A stretch of DNA of 44,274 nt, taken from positions 1 through 44,274 of the forward strand of contig JAAXHF010000523.1 of the NCBI GenBank assembly GCA_012271025.1, given 5' to 3'. This DNA is from Deltaproteobacteria bacterium. GTDB taxonomy: Bacteria > Desulfobacterota_B > Binatia > Bin18. This document shows positions 24,926 through 32,804 of this stretch, one piece after another (the stretch's first letter is position 1; each line of letters opens with the position of its first letter). The notes beneath the pieces were generated by a model. The model did no database searches, had not been told where the DNA came from, and saw only the letters and a program-made list of their open reading frames with translations. The translations under genes and the position numbers were made by a program.

Positions 24926-26194
24926 ATGCCGCACAGCAGCTATGCGTTGGACGACATCAGGCTGTCGGACTGGGACTTTTGGCTCAAACCGTATGAAGAG
25001 CGAGCCGCGGCTTTTGCCTTCCTGCGCCAACATCATCCCATCGCCTTCTTTGAAGAGGGCGAGACCAGTATGCCTGTAGCGGGGCCCGGCTATTGGGCGG
25101 TCACCCGTCATGCCGATGTCTTGCACGCCAGCCTGAACCCGCAGATTTTTTCTTCGGCCCAGGGCATCATCGTCACCGACACCCCGCCGGATACCCGTGA
25201 TGTGTTCGGTTCCATGATCGTTATGGACGACCCGCGTCACAAACGGCTGCGCGGCCTCGTCTCCCAGGCTTTTACGCCGCGTCACCTGCGCAAAGTGAGC
25301 GCAGAGGTGCAACTGACCGCCCGACGGGTGATCAATACGGTGATTGAGCGGGGGAGCTGTGATTTTGTGAGCGATATCGCCGCGCCCTTCCCGATTCAGA
25401 TCATCTGCGACATGCTGGGCATCCCGGCCAGCCAGCACGACTTTGTGTTCGAGCGTACGAATATCCTGCTCGGCGGGGCAGACCCCGAGTATGGTGTCGC
25501 CGACCTGATGGAGCGCTATATGGCCGCAATTCAGGCTGCCCGCGACCTGTTTCAGCTCATGGATGAGATGCGCCAAGAGCGTCTGCGACAGCCCACCGAC
25601 GACCTGACCTCGGCCCTGGTTCACGCCGAGTTGGACGGTGACCGGCTGACGGTTGAGGAACTCGGCTCGTTCTTCGTGCTGCTGACCGCTGCGGGTAATG
25701 AAACCACCCGCAACGCAATCGCCCACGGAGTCCGGCTGCTGGACGAACACCCCGAGCAGCGCCGGCTGTGGCAGTCGGACTTTGAAGCCTATGCCAAAAC
25801 CGCCATCGAAGAGATTGTGCGCTACGCCAGCCCGGTGGTGTACATGCGTCGGACTGCCCTGTGTGACACCGAGCTGGGCGGCCAACAGCTGCGCGAGGGC
25901 GAGAAGGTGCTCATGTGCTACACCTCGGCCAACCGGGACGAGGCGGTCTTCGACGATCCCGATACCTTTGACATCAGCCGCACAAAGAACGAGCACGTCG
26001 GCTTTGGCGCGGGTCCCCACTTCTGCCTGGGCGCCAATCTGGCCCGCCGCGAGATGGAGGTCATGTTCCGCGAGCTGTTCGAGCGCCTGCCGGATCTCCA
26101 TGTGACCGGCGAGCCGGAACGTCTCAAGCACAGTTTCATCAACGGCATCAAACACATGCCGTGCGCGTTTACACCCGGGCCGGTGGTCGCCTAG
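24926..26194 (+). CDS. Cytochrome P450
   Basis: 422 residues, a soluble bacterial class I P450 (no membrane anchor). The I-helix acid-alcohol motif AAGNETTRN has Glu259-Thr260. The K-helix ExxR is Glu296 to Arg299 (EIVRY). The heme loop FGAGPHFCLG places the axial ligand at Cys367. It hydroxylates a C-H bond with electrons from a ferredoxin and reductase, neither of which is encoded here. GAGGAGG precedes ATG 24926. An LLM gene follows 29 bp downstream and is probably co-transcribed. The sequence resembles the CYP families of terpenoid, steroid and fatty-acid hydroxylation, but the substrate is unknown. Confidence 0.95.
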   Translation: MPHSSYALDDIRLSDWDFWLKPYEERAAAFAFLRQHHPIAFFEEGETSMPVAGPGYWAVTRHADVLHASLNPQIFSSAQGIIVTDTPPDTRDVFGSMIVMDDPRHKRLRGLVSQAFTPRHLRKVSAEVQLTARRVINTVIERGSCDFVSDIAAPFPIQIICDMLGIPASQHDFVFERTNILLGGADPEYGVADLMERYMAAIQAARDLFQLMDEMRQERLRQPTDDLTSALVHAELDGDRLTVEELGSFFVLLTAAGNETTRNAIAHGVRLLDEHPEQRRLWQSDFEAYAKTAIEEIVRYASPVVYMRRTALCDTELGGQQLREGEKVLMCYTSANRDEAVFDDPDTFDISRTKNEHVGFGAGPHFCLGANLARREMEVMFRELFERLPDLHVTGEPERLKHSFINGIKHMPCAFTPGPVVA

Positions 26195-26223
26195 CCGCCC
26201 GGCACGACACAGGAGGCAGACCC

Positions 26224-27108
26224 ATGCAAACCGGATTTATCGCCGTGGGTATCGGCCTGATGGCCGACCCGGAAGTCATGAGCCTGGCGGCCGAGACCGC
26301 CGAGCAGGCGGGTTTTCATTCCATCTGGGCGCCCGAGCACATTGTGTTGCTCGATCAGTACGCGTCCAGGTATCCGTATTCGCCGGACGGCAAGTTTCCC
26401 TCGCCGACCATGCAGGTCGAAATCCTCGATCCCTTCGCCGCCCTGACCTTCATTGCCGCCCAGACCACAACGATTCGGGTCGGCACCGGCATCTGTCTGG
26501 TGCCCGAGCGCAACCCGCTGACCACGGCCAAAGAGGTCGCCACCCTGGACAAGCTGTCGGGCGGACGCTTCGACTTTGGGGTCGGGGTCGGCTGGCTGGA
26601 GGAAGAATTCACCGCCCTGGGCGTTCCCTGGGCTCGGCGGGCGGCCCGCACCCGGGAATACCTCCAGGTCATGAAAAAGCTGTGGACCGAGGAAGAAACG
26701 AGCTTCGAGGGCGAGTTTTGCAGCTTTCCGAGCGTGCGCTCCTACCCCAAGCCGGTCCAGAAACCCCACCCGCCGATTATCTTCGGCGGCGAGAGCGAGC
26801 CCGCCCTGAAGCGCGTCGGAGAAGTCGGCGACGGCTGGTTCGGGATGAACGTCAGCGTTGACGAGGCGCCGGCCAAGATTGGCCGAATCAAGGACTACGC
26901 CCGCGCCGCCGGCCGTGACCCGGACGCCCTGCAGTTCGCCATCTCGCCCGGCATGGGCGCGCCGCTGACGCGTGACGATATCACACGCGCCCAGGATGCC
27001 GGGGTCGGACAGCTGATCGTGGGCCTGTTTCCGGCCGACCGCCAGGCGGTCAAGGACGACATCGCCCGGCTGGCCGAACAGGTCGTCGAACCCGCAGCCA
27101 GCCTGTAG
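26224..27108 (+). CDS. LLM oxidoreductase, probable F420-dependent subfamily
   Basis: 294 residues, with the sequence style of the TIGR03619 F420-dependent LLM group: FHSIWAPEHIVL, TTTIRVGTGICLVPERNPL, LDKLSGGRFDFGVGVGWLEEEF and PPIIFGGESEPALKRVGEVGDGW. Reaction and substrate unknown; it could reduce or oxidise a carbonyl or alkene in the P450 pathway. AGGAGG lies before ATG 26224, 29 bp after the P450 stop. Its 3' end faces the dienelactone hydrolase gene with only eight bases between the stops. Confidence 0.9.
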   Translation: MQTGFIAVGIGLMADPEVMSLAAETAEQAGFHSIWAPEHIVLLDQYASRYPYSPDGKFPSPTMQVEILDPFAALTFIAAQTTTIRVGTGICLVPERNPLTTAKEVATLDKLSGGRFDFGVGVGWLEEEFTALGVPWARRAARTREYLQVMKKLWTEEETSFEGEFCSFPSVRSYPKPVQKPHPPIIFGGESEPALKRVGEVGDGWFGMNVSVDEAPAKIGRIKDYARAAGRDPDALQFAISPGMGAPLTRDDITRAQDAGVGQLIVGLFPADRQAVKDDIARLAEQVVEPAASL

Positions 27109-27116
27109 CCCATTGG

Positions 27117-27833
27117 CTAGGCGAAGATCTCGTCAAAAAAGTCCCGCATGGCCTTCCACGAGCGCTTGTCCGTCTGCGCGTGGTAGGCAATGCCGTCCAT
27201 GCCGGCAGCCGCAGCATCCGGGTTGGTGAAGCTGTGGACGGTCCCGCCATAGCTGATGACTTGCCAGTTCGCGCCGGCCTTGGTCATTTCTTCCTGAAAG
27301 GCGTTGACGTGTTCGGGCGGCACAAAGGGATCGTCGGCGCCGTGACAGACCAGAATCTTGGCCTTGACCTGCCCGGCCTGGGCGGGTGTGTCTGTTTCGA
27401 GCGCACCGTGAAACGACACGATGCCGCACAGCGGGGCGCCGTCGCGGGCCATCTCCAGTGAGAAGGAGCCGCCCATGCAGAAGCCGATCATGGCCAGACG
27501 GTCGGCATCAACCTGGGGCAGCCCGGCCAGCGTATCGAGGGCGGCCCGGCCCCGCTGGCGGAACTTTTCGGCCGTCTCGCGGATGGCGCCCGCGTGCTTA
27601 ATGGCCTCTTGCAGGTCATCCACCTCAAGGCCATCGCCGTACGGATCGCCGGCCAGGGCGACATAGCCCAGGGCTGCCAGCCGCTGGGCGCGTTCCTTGG
27701 CGTGCTTACCCAAGCCAAAGGCTTCCGGCATGACCAGGATGCCGGGGCGCTTATGGTCGCTCTGATCGTCCAGGGCCAAAAAGCCCTTCAGGGTCACGTC
27801 ACCGTCTTTGTACTCAAGCGTTTCGGTCCTCAT
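27117..27833 (-). CDS. Dienelactone hydrolase family protein
   Basis: 238 residues, alpha/beta hydrolase with a cysteine nucleophile. Glu37 (MPEAFG), Cys119 (GFCMGG), Asp168 (GADDPFV) and His200 (GTVHSFTNP) match the dienelactone hydrolase active site. The classical reaction opens dienelactones in chloroaromatic degradation, but many homologues cleave other lactones or esters. AAAGGAGGA lies ahead of the ATG. It precedes nothing on its strand; the enoyl-CoA hydratase gene is 78 bp upstream on the same strand and may share its transcript. Confidence 0.9.
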   Translation of the reverse strand: MRTETLEYKDGDVTLKGFLALDDQSDHKRPGILVMPEAFGLGKHAKERAQRLAALGYVALAGDPYGDGLEVDDLQEAIKHAGAIRETAEKFRQRGRAALDTLAGLPQVDADRLAMIGFCMGGSFSLEMARDGAPLCGIVSFHGALETDTPAQAGQVKAKILVCHGADDPFVPPEHVNAFQEEMTKAGANWQVISYGGTVHSFTNPDAAAAGMDGIAYHAQTDKRSWKAMRDFFDEIFA

Positions 27834-27911
27834 ACTGTTCCTCCTTTTACTCGCGTGACTTCGGTCCTCAGGAAAAATAGTGGAATCGCCCGCCTTGATT
27901 CAAGCCCCGAC

Positions 27912-28745
27912 TCACGAATTTTCGCGCTCCCGATAATCGCCGAAGCGCTTATCCCGCAAAGACAGGGCTTGGCGCACGCCCTTGCTGAACTCCTTGAGGT
28001 AGTCGCGGGTCGATTTGGTCGTAAAGGCCAGGGCTTGCAGCTCAGTGCCGGCCCGAATGGCCGCCCGCACGCCCTTGATCTCCATCGCCCGGTGCACCGA
28101 GCGTTTGTTGATCTGCTGCAACTCGGTCGGAATCTTGGCCACCCGCTCGGCAATCTCCAGTACCCGCTGCTCCAGCTCCGCTGCGGGAAAAGCCCGGTTG
28201 GCAAAGCCCTTTTCGGCCGCCTCAACCCCGCTCAGCGCGTCTCCGGTCAGCATCATCTCCATCGCGTCCCGCATGCCCATCAGCCAGGGGTGAAACTGCA
28301 TATCGGGCGGACTCATGAGGCGGACCGGCGGATAGCCGATTTGCGCGTCTTCGGCCACATACACCAGATCGCAGGCCGTGGCCAACTCGCTGCCCCCGGC
28401 CAGGCAATAGCCGTGAACCTGGGCAATAACGGGCTTGGCCATGTCCCAGATACGAAACGAGCCCTCGATCACATGCCGGGCCCACTGCCCGGCTCCGTCG
28501 GCAGAGTAGTAGGGCTGGTCTTTTGAGTTGTCGCTGCCCAGATCGTAGCCGGCCGAAAAACATGGGCCCGCGCCGCGCAGGATGCTGACCCGAACGTCCG
28601 GGTCGCGGTCGGCGTCTTCGAGGGCCTGCAAAATTTCGGTCCGCAGCCGGTTGTTCAGCGCGTTGCGCTTTTGCGGCCGATTGAGGGTGACCCGCCGGAC
28701 CGTCGGCAGCGGGGCATCAACCAGAATACACTCATAGCTCGCCAT
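27912..28745 (-). CDS. Enoyl-CoA hydratase/isomerase (crotonase)
   Basis: 277 residues, crotonase fold. N-terminal RRVTLNRPQKRNALN, first oxyanion-hole region LRGAGPCFSAGYDLGSD, and the second oxyanion motif HGYCLAGGSELATACDLVYV followed by DAQIGYPPVR. Acts on acyl-CoA thioesters (hydration, isomerisation or hydrolysis). The substitution of Gly-Ser-Glu after LAGG is within family range, and no catalytic class can be fixed. The ATG at 28745 has AAAGGAGG in front; the frame is open for 30 more codons without a ribosome binding site. Same strand as the dienelactone hydrolase. Confidence 0.9.
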   Translation of the reverse strand: MASYECILVDAPLPTVRRVTLNRPQKRNALNNRLRTEILQALEDADRDPDVRVSILRGAGPCFSAGYDLGSDNSKDQPYYSADGAGQWARHVIEGSFRIWDMAKPVIAQVHGYCLAGGSELATACDLVYVAEDAQIGYPPVRLMSPPDMQFHPWLMGMRDAMEMMLTGDALSGVEAAEKGFANRAFPAAELEQRVLEIAERVAKIPTELQQINKRSVHRAMEIKGVRAAIRAGTELQALAFTTKSTRDYLKEFSKGVRQALSLRDKRFGDYRERENS

Positions 28746-28898
28746 GGATGACCTCCTTTGTGTCAGCACAGCCGTCAGCGTCCAAGTATAGCCGCAGCCG
28801 GACGCACCTGCCAATTGTCCCGAGCCGGTGGTCATGTCGCCCGCACAAGTCCCCCTGCGCTTCGCGCCCTTCGACGGGGCTCAGGACAGGCTTCCCCC

Positions 28899-29135
28899 TT
28901 TGAAAACGTGTGATGCAAATTCCATTGCCTGGCAGCTGATCGGCGCTTTCACCCTCACCCCAACCCCTCTCTCAACGTGTGATGCAAATGACAGCGTCCA
29001 CCGATAGGCTGCCCGGAGACCCCTCACCCCAACCCCTCTCCCCGTGAGGGAGAGGGTGGCCGCAGGCCGGGAGAGGGGGCGGCCAAGCAGCCCGTGAAAG
29101 GCAATCGGCACAATATGCATCACACATTGAAAAAT
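28899..29135. repeat. Repeat-rich, MITE-like intergenic segment
   Basis: The motif GTGTGATGCA occurs at 28908-28917 and 28977-28986 directly and in inverse orientation (TGCATCACAC) at 29117-29126. The flanks of the outer copies are also loosely inverted (TTTGAAAAC left, TTGAAAAATG right). Inside lie C-rich CCCTCACCCCAACCCCTCTC repeats and a CCCTCTCC/GGAGAGGG hairpin. The structure resembles a small non-coding transposable element or nested repeats. No gene is supported in 28746-29297; an open frame 28881-29123 (-) has no family character. Confidence 0.45.
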
Positions 29136-29297
29136 GGGGACTGAGGGGGATTTGCCCGACGTAGCGGCTGCAGTCAGACACGATCACTACGAGTTATGCC
29201 GAGGACTATTTCAAGGTGAAACACTACCGGGCATGACTATGTGTTGACGCCCAAGACGATTTGTCTGCATATGGGCGAAGACAGGGAGGAGACCTCT

Positions 29298-30317
29298 ATG
29301 ACACCCCTACCCGCCTCACGCTCTCATGGCCGCACCTTTCCGGCCGCTGGCCGCTATCCGGTCCTGGCCCTGACCTATGCCGTCCTCAAACCGCTGATGT
29401 GGCTGGTGGACAAAGCCGGCTACTCGGAGCGGGTGTGGGCGGCTCTGGTGCGCCAGTTCCGCCGGCGCCTGCTGGCCGGTCATGATTTTGGCGACTATCT
29501 GCCGACCGAGCACGATGTCGTGGTATGCACCTATCCCAAAAGCGGCACCAACTGGGTGATGCAGATCGCCTATCAGATCGCCATGCGGGGACGCGGAGAG
29601 TTCGCCCATATTCACGATGTCGTGCCCTGGCCGGACTTTGCCAGACAAGACTTGGTCATCCCCCTGTCGGACGAAACAGCCCGGAAAGCCGCGCCGACCG
29701 GCCTACGGGTCATCAAGACCCACCTGGCGTGGGACCGCATCCCGTATACCACCCAGGCGCGCTACATCTGCGTGATTCGCGACCCCAAAGACACCTTTGT
29801 CTCCTTCTATCACTTCGTCCGCGACGTGATGTTCGGGCCACTCATGCCCTCCGTCCCGGTCTGGTTGCGGATCTGTTTTTCGGACGCGGCGCTGTTTGTC
29901 TGGGAGGGACATTTCCAGAGCTACTGGAAAGCGCGCCAGCTGCCGAACCTGCTGATGTTGACCTTCGAGGACATGCAGGCCGATCTGCCCCAGGCCGTGC
30001 GCACGATTGCGGCTTTTCTGGCGGTCGAGCTGACTGCGGACGAGTTCGAGCTGGTGTGTGAGAAGAGTTCGTTTGCCTATATGAAAGGGCTGGGTGATAA
30101 ATTCGCCCCGCCGGCGCTCACCCCGTGGTCGTCGCCCAATCGCCAGACGATCCGCCGAGGCGCCAGTGGCGGCTCGGCCGAACTCCTGAGCCCCGAGCAG
30201 CAGCGCTTTATCGACGCCCGGTGCAAGGCTGGGCTGGCCCGTCTGGGCAGCGACTTTCCGTTTGACACGGTCTGGGGAGGAGCGTCCGGCAGTGCCGAAC
30301 ACGACTGCACCGCTTAA
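29298..30317 (+). CDS. PAPS-dependent sulfotransferase
   Basis: 339 residues, of the cytosolic sulfotransferase type. The 5'-phosphosulfate-binding loop TYPKSGTNW is at 78-86 and the 3'-phosphate region RYICVIRDPKDTFVSFYHF at 155-173. Near the C-terminus, RRGASGG takes the place of the usual RKGxxGDWK loop. It would transfer a sulfonate group from PAPS to a hydroxyl or amine of a small molecule. GGGAGGA at 29284-29290 precedes ATG 29298. Converges on a rhodanese gene, so two sulfur-handling enzymes are side by side, although their chemistry is unrelated. Confidence 0.9.
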   Translation: MTPLPASRSHGRTFPAAGRYPVLALTYAVLKPLMWLVDKAGYSERVWAALVRQFRRRLLAGHDFGDYLPTEHDVVVCTYPKSGTNWVMQIAYQIAMRGRGEFAHIHDVVPWPDFARQDLVIPLSDETARKAAPTGLRVIKTHLAWDRIPYTTQARYICVIRDPKDTFVSFYHFVRDVMFGPLMPSVPVWLRICFSDAALFVWEGHFQSYWKARQLPNLLMLTFEDMQADLPQAVRTIAAFLAVELTADEFELVCEKSSFAYMKGLGDKFAPPALTPWSSPNRQTIRRGASGGSAELLSPEQQRFIDARCKAGLARLGSDFPFDTVWGGASGSAEHDCTA

Positions 30318-30352
30318 CGCGAACCCGGTCCCCTCTTCCGGGGGGCTCACGG

Positions 30353-30507
30353 CACGACAGTTTGGAGGAAGGCCGGGGGGGGGGTGATCCGTGTAGTAGG
30401 GGCACGGCATGCCGTGCCCCTACAAGCCGGGCCAGGATGGCCGCCCTCCCAGGCGGGGAGAGGCGGTTCCCGGCCCCCTGATTCCCTGTCTCTGCAAAAC
30501 TGTCGTG
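30353..30507. repeat. Inverted repeat enclosing a perfect palindrome
   Basis: CACGACAGTTT (30353-30363) and its exact complement (30497-30507) flank a segment whose centre (30396-30423) is a perfect 28-base palindrome around GGCATGCC. It sits between the convergent sulfotransferase and rhodanese genes. It could act as a terminator, but outer inverted repeats with a palindromic core are also typical of small non-autonomous mobile or REP-type elements. Confidence 0.7.
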
Positions 30508-30528
30508 TCCTCAGTCCGGGGGGAGAGG

Positions 30529-31377
30529 CTAGCCCTGCCCTTCTCCCTCTTCAACCGGCGTGTCGGGCAGACGGCCCCAGAGATTCCACGAGGCGTCAAA
30601 GCTGCGGACGTGGGGATAGCCGAGCAGCTGGGTCAGCACGAACCAGGTATGCGCCGAGCGGATGCCGACCGCGCAGTAGGTAATCGTTTCCTTCTCAGCC
30701 GTGACGCCCCGGCTCTCGTACAGGGCGGCCAAGTCGTCGGCCGACTTGAAGGTGGCGTCCTCGTTGAGGGCGTCTTCATAGTAGAGGTAGGTGGCCCCGG
30801 GAATATGCCCGCCCCGCTCCGTCCCCTGCGGGGGCTCCAGCAGAAACAGTTCCCCCCGGTACTCCTCGGGCGTGCGGACATCGAGCAGGACGGCGTTGTC
30901 TTTGCCCACCGCAGCCCGGACCCTGTCCTGGAGAGTCCGCAGCTCAGGATTCGGATCGTGGGCGGTATAGGTGGCGGCTGAGACGGCCGGCGGCTCGGTC
31001 GTCAGCGCATGGCCGTCGGCGACCCATTTCTGACGGCCACCGTTCAGGACACGCACATCGGCGTGACCGACGGACCTGAGAAACCAGAACACCCACGCGG
31101 CCAGCGCGTTCTGTTCGCTGTAGGCGACAACCGTGGTGTCGTTGGCAATACCCGACCGGCCGCACAGGTCTTCAACCGATTGTGTGTCAAAATTTATCTG
31201 CCAGTCCGGCTTGAGCAGGGTCCCGATTGCCGGCCAGAAAACGGCACCGGGGATATGGCCCGACTCGTACAGCGTCGGGTCAAGGTGGATGTCAACGACG
31301 CGGACCTTGGGGTCGTCAAGATGCTCAGCGACCCATTGGGTATCAACCAGGACTTCGGGGTGGGCATAGTCTTTCAT
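30529..31377 (-). CDS. Tandem-rhodanese sulfurtransferase
   Basis: 282 residues, two rhodanese domains as in thiosulfate or 3-mercaptopyruvate sulfurtransferases (TST/SseA). The N-terminal, catalytically inactive domain covers about 5-125 (VRVVDIHLDPT, GHIPGAVFWPAIG). The C-terminal active domain carries Cys235 in the loop CAVGIRS. It moves sulfane sulfur from thiosulfate or mercaptopyruvate to an acceptor such as cyanide or a thiol. The ATG at 31377 is preceded by GAGGAGAGG. The LLM gene lies immediately upstream on the same strand (22 bp), so the two form an operon. Confidence 0.92.
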   Translation of the reverse strand: MKDYAHPEVLVDTQWVAEHLDDPKVRVVDIHLDPTLYESGHIPGAVFWPAIGTLLKPDWQINFDTQSVEDLCGRSGIANDTTVVAYSEQNALAAWVFWFLRSVGHADVRVLNGGRQKWVADGHALTTEPPAVSAATYTAHDPNPELRTLQDRVRAAVGKDNAVLLDVRTPEEYRGELFLLEPPQGTERGGHIPGATYLYYEDALNEDATFKSADDLAALYESRGVTAEKETITYCAVGIRSAHTWFVLTQLLGYPHVRSFDASWNLWGRLPDTPVEEGEGQG

Positions 31378-31399
31378 CAGTTCTACCTCTCCTCTCATT

Positions 31400-32452
31400 T
31401 CATTCTGTTCGGAAGTGGGGCATGACCTTGGTCGCAAAGCGCTCCATTGAGCCCCGGAGTTCCTTCTGATCCAGGCCGCCGAGGTCCATGTACAGCATGA
31501 GATTATTCAGTCCCAGCTCCTCTTGCAGCAGCCCGATCCGGTCCACACACTGAGACGGGTCGCCGCACAGCACCAGGTCGGGGTACATCTGGTCAAAGGT
31601 GACGTGACGCAGGTTTTCGCCCAGCCGCTTCCAGGCGTCGTACTGTTTGCCCGGAATTTTTTCCGGCGGACCGATCAGCGGCCCGACAAAATGCAGGTAG
31701 CGCATGTAGTGCCGCTCCCAGGTCTGGCGGGCCTGCTCGGGCGTGTCGGCGACAAAGCAGTGATAGGCGCCGGCAATCTCAATATCCTGGGCATCATGAC
31801 CGGCCTGGCTCAGCGTCTCGCGGTACAGCTGCACGTTTTCCTTGAACGCGTCGAGCGGCATGGTGAACAGGGCCAGGAGCAGCGAGTGGCCCTTGTGGCC
31901 GGCCGCCACAAAAGATTCCCGGCTGGCCGCCGCCGCCATGTAGATGGGCGGCATGGGCTTTTGCAGGGGACGCGGCAGCAGCTTGACCTCGTTGGCGGTG
32001 TAAAACTCTCCCCGATAGGAAAACGTCTCCTCGGTCCAGGCCCGCTCGATTATCTCAAGGGCTTCGCGGAAGCGCCCCCGGCTCTCGTCCATCGACTGGT
32101 TGAAGCCGTCATAAATCAGCTTGATGAACCCCCGTCCAACGCCGAAATCGAGCCGTCCGCCGCTCAGCAGATCGAGCATGGCGTAGTCTTCGGCCAGACG
32201 GATCGGGTCGTGGTGGGGCAGCAGGGCAACTGCGGTGCCGATCCGCAGCCTGGTGGTCCGCTGGGCGATGGCCATGGCCACAATCTGGGGCGAGGGACAC
32301 ACATAGTTACAGAAATGGTGCTCGCCGACCCACACCGCGTCAAAGCCCAGCTCTTCGGCCAGATCGACCTCGGCGAAAAAGTCCTGGTAGTACTGCTCCT
32401 CGGATTTATCCTCGGGGTAGTGATCCAGCAGACTCAGCATGCCAAACTTCAT
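31400..32452 (-). CDS. LLM flavin-dependent monooxygenase
   Basis: 350 residues, luciferase-type. N-terminal MKFGMLSLLDHY, AVWVGEHHF, RIGTAVALLPHHDPIRLAEDYAM and GGRLDFGVGRGF, then MPPIYMAAAASRES. These features match the alkanal-monooxygenase-like group of the family, which use reduced flavin and O2. The ATG at 32452 follows GGGAGGAAG; the frame is open for 44 codons upstream without a signal. Leads the two-gene operon with the rhodanese. Substrate unknown. Confidence 0.88.
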   Translation of the reverse strand: MKFGMLSLLDHYPEDKSEEQYYQDFFAEVDLAEELGFDAVWVGEHHFCNYVCPSPQIVAMAIAQRTTRLRIGTAVALLPHHDPIRLAEDYAMLDLLSGGRLDFGVGRGFIKLIYDGFNQSMDESRGRFREALEIIERAWTEETFSYRGEFYTANEVKLLPRPLQKPMPPIYMAAAASRESFVAAGHKGHSLLLALFTMPLDAFKENVQLYRETLSQAGHDAQDIEIAGAYHCFVADTPEQARQTWERHYMRYLHFVGPLIGPPEKIPGKQYDAWKRLGENLRHVTFDQMYPDLVLCGDPSQCVDRIGLLQEELGLNNLMLYMDLGGLDQKELRGSMERFATKVMPHFRTE

Positions 32453-32588
32453 GGCTTCCTCCCTTGTGCGCAGGAAACAGGCCGTCGGGCTCCCGCAACC
32501 AGCCTGTGTTGTACGCCGCCTCATTTTTTTATGCAAATACCCGCACTCCAGAGCTGCTCGACGTGGCGGATCAACCTGAATCATCTGC

Positions 32589-32618
32589 TTGACAGAGAAG
32601 AAAAAATAGAGGGATAGT
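32589..32618 (+). promoter_or_regulatory. Possible promoter upstream of the SurE-like gene
   Basis: A perfect TTGACA (32589-32594), an 18-base spacer and GATAGT (32613-32618; four of six consensus bases). It points toward the secreted SurE-like gene and would leave a leader of about 180 bases. The 352-base divergent gap 32453-32804 holds no gene; the minus-strand LLM promoter should also lie here but I cannot place it. Confidence 0.35.
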
Positions 32619-32804
32619 CACCCTGCATCGCACGGGGGGACAGCCGCACGGCGCATGATTGCTTCCTCAGCACCATTCATCCGGTTGTGTGAAGAAGCTG
32701 TGGAGAATCGAGAAAGGAGGGGGCTCACTGAGAGGCACACACATCTGAAGCCCGGCTAGCCAGGAAGAATTGGGAGAGGAAGACTCATGCAAAAAGGAGA
32801 AAAC

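Noticed and set aside
28881..29123. Minus-strand open frame in the repeat-rich gap
   Set aside because: Composed of repeats and low-complexity C-rich sequence; no protein features.
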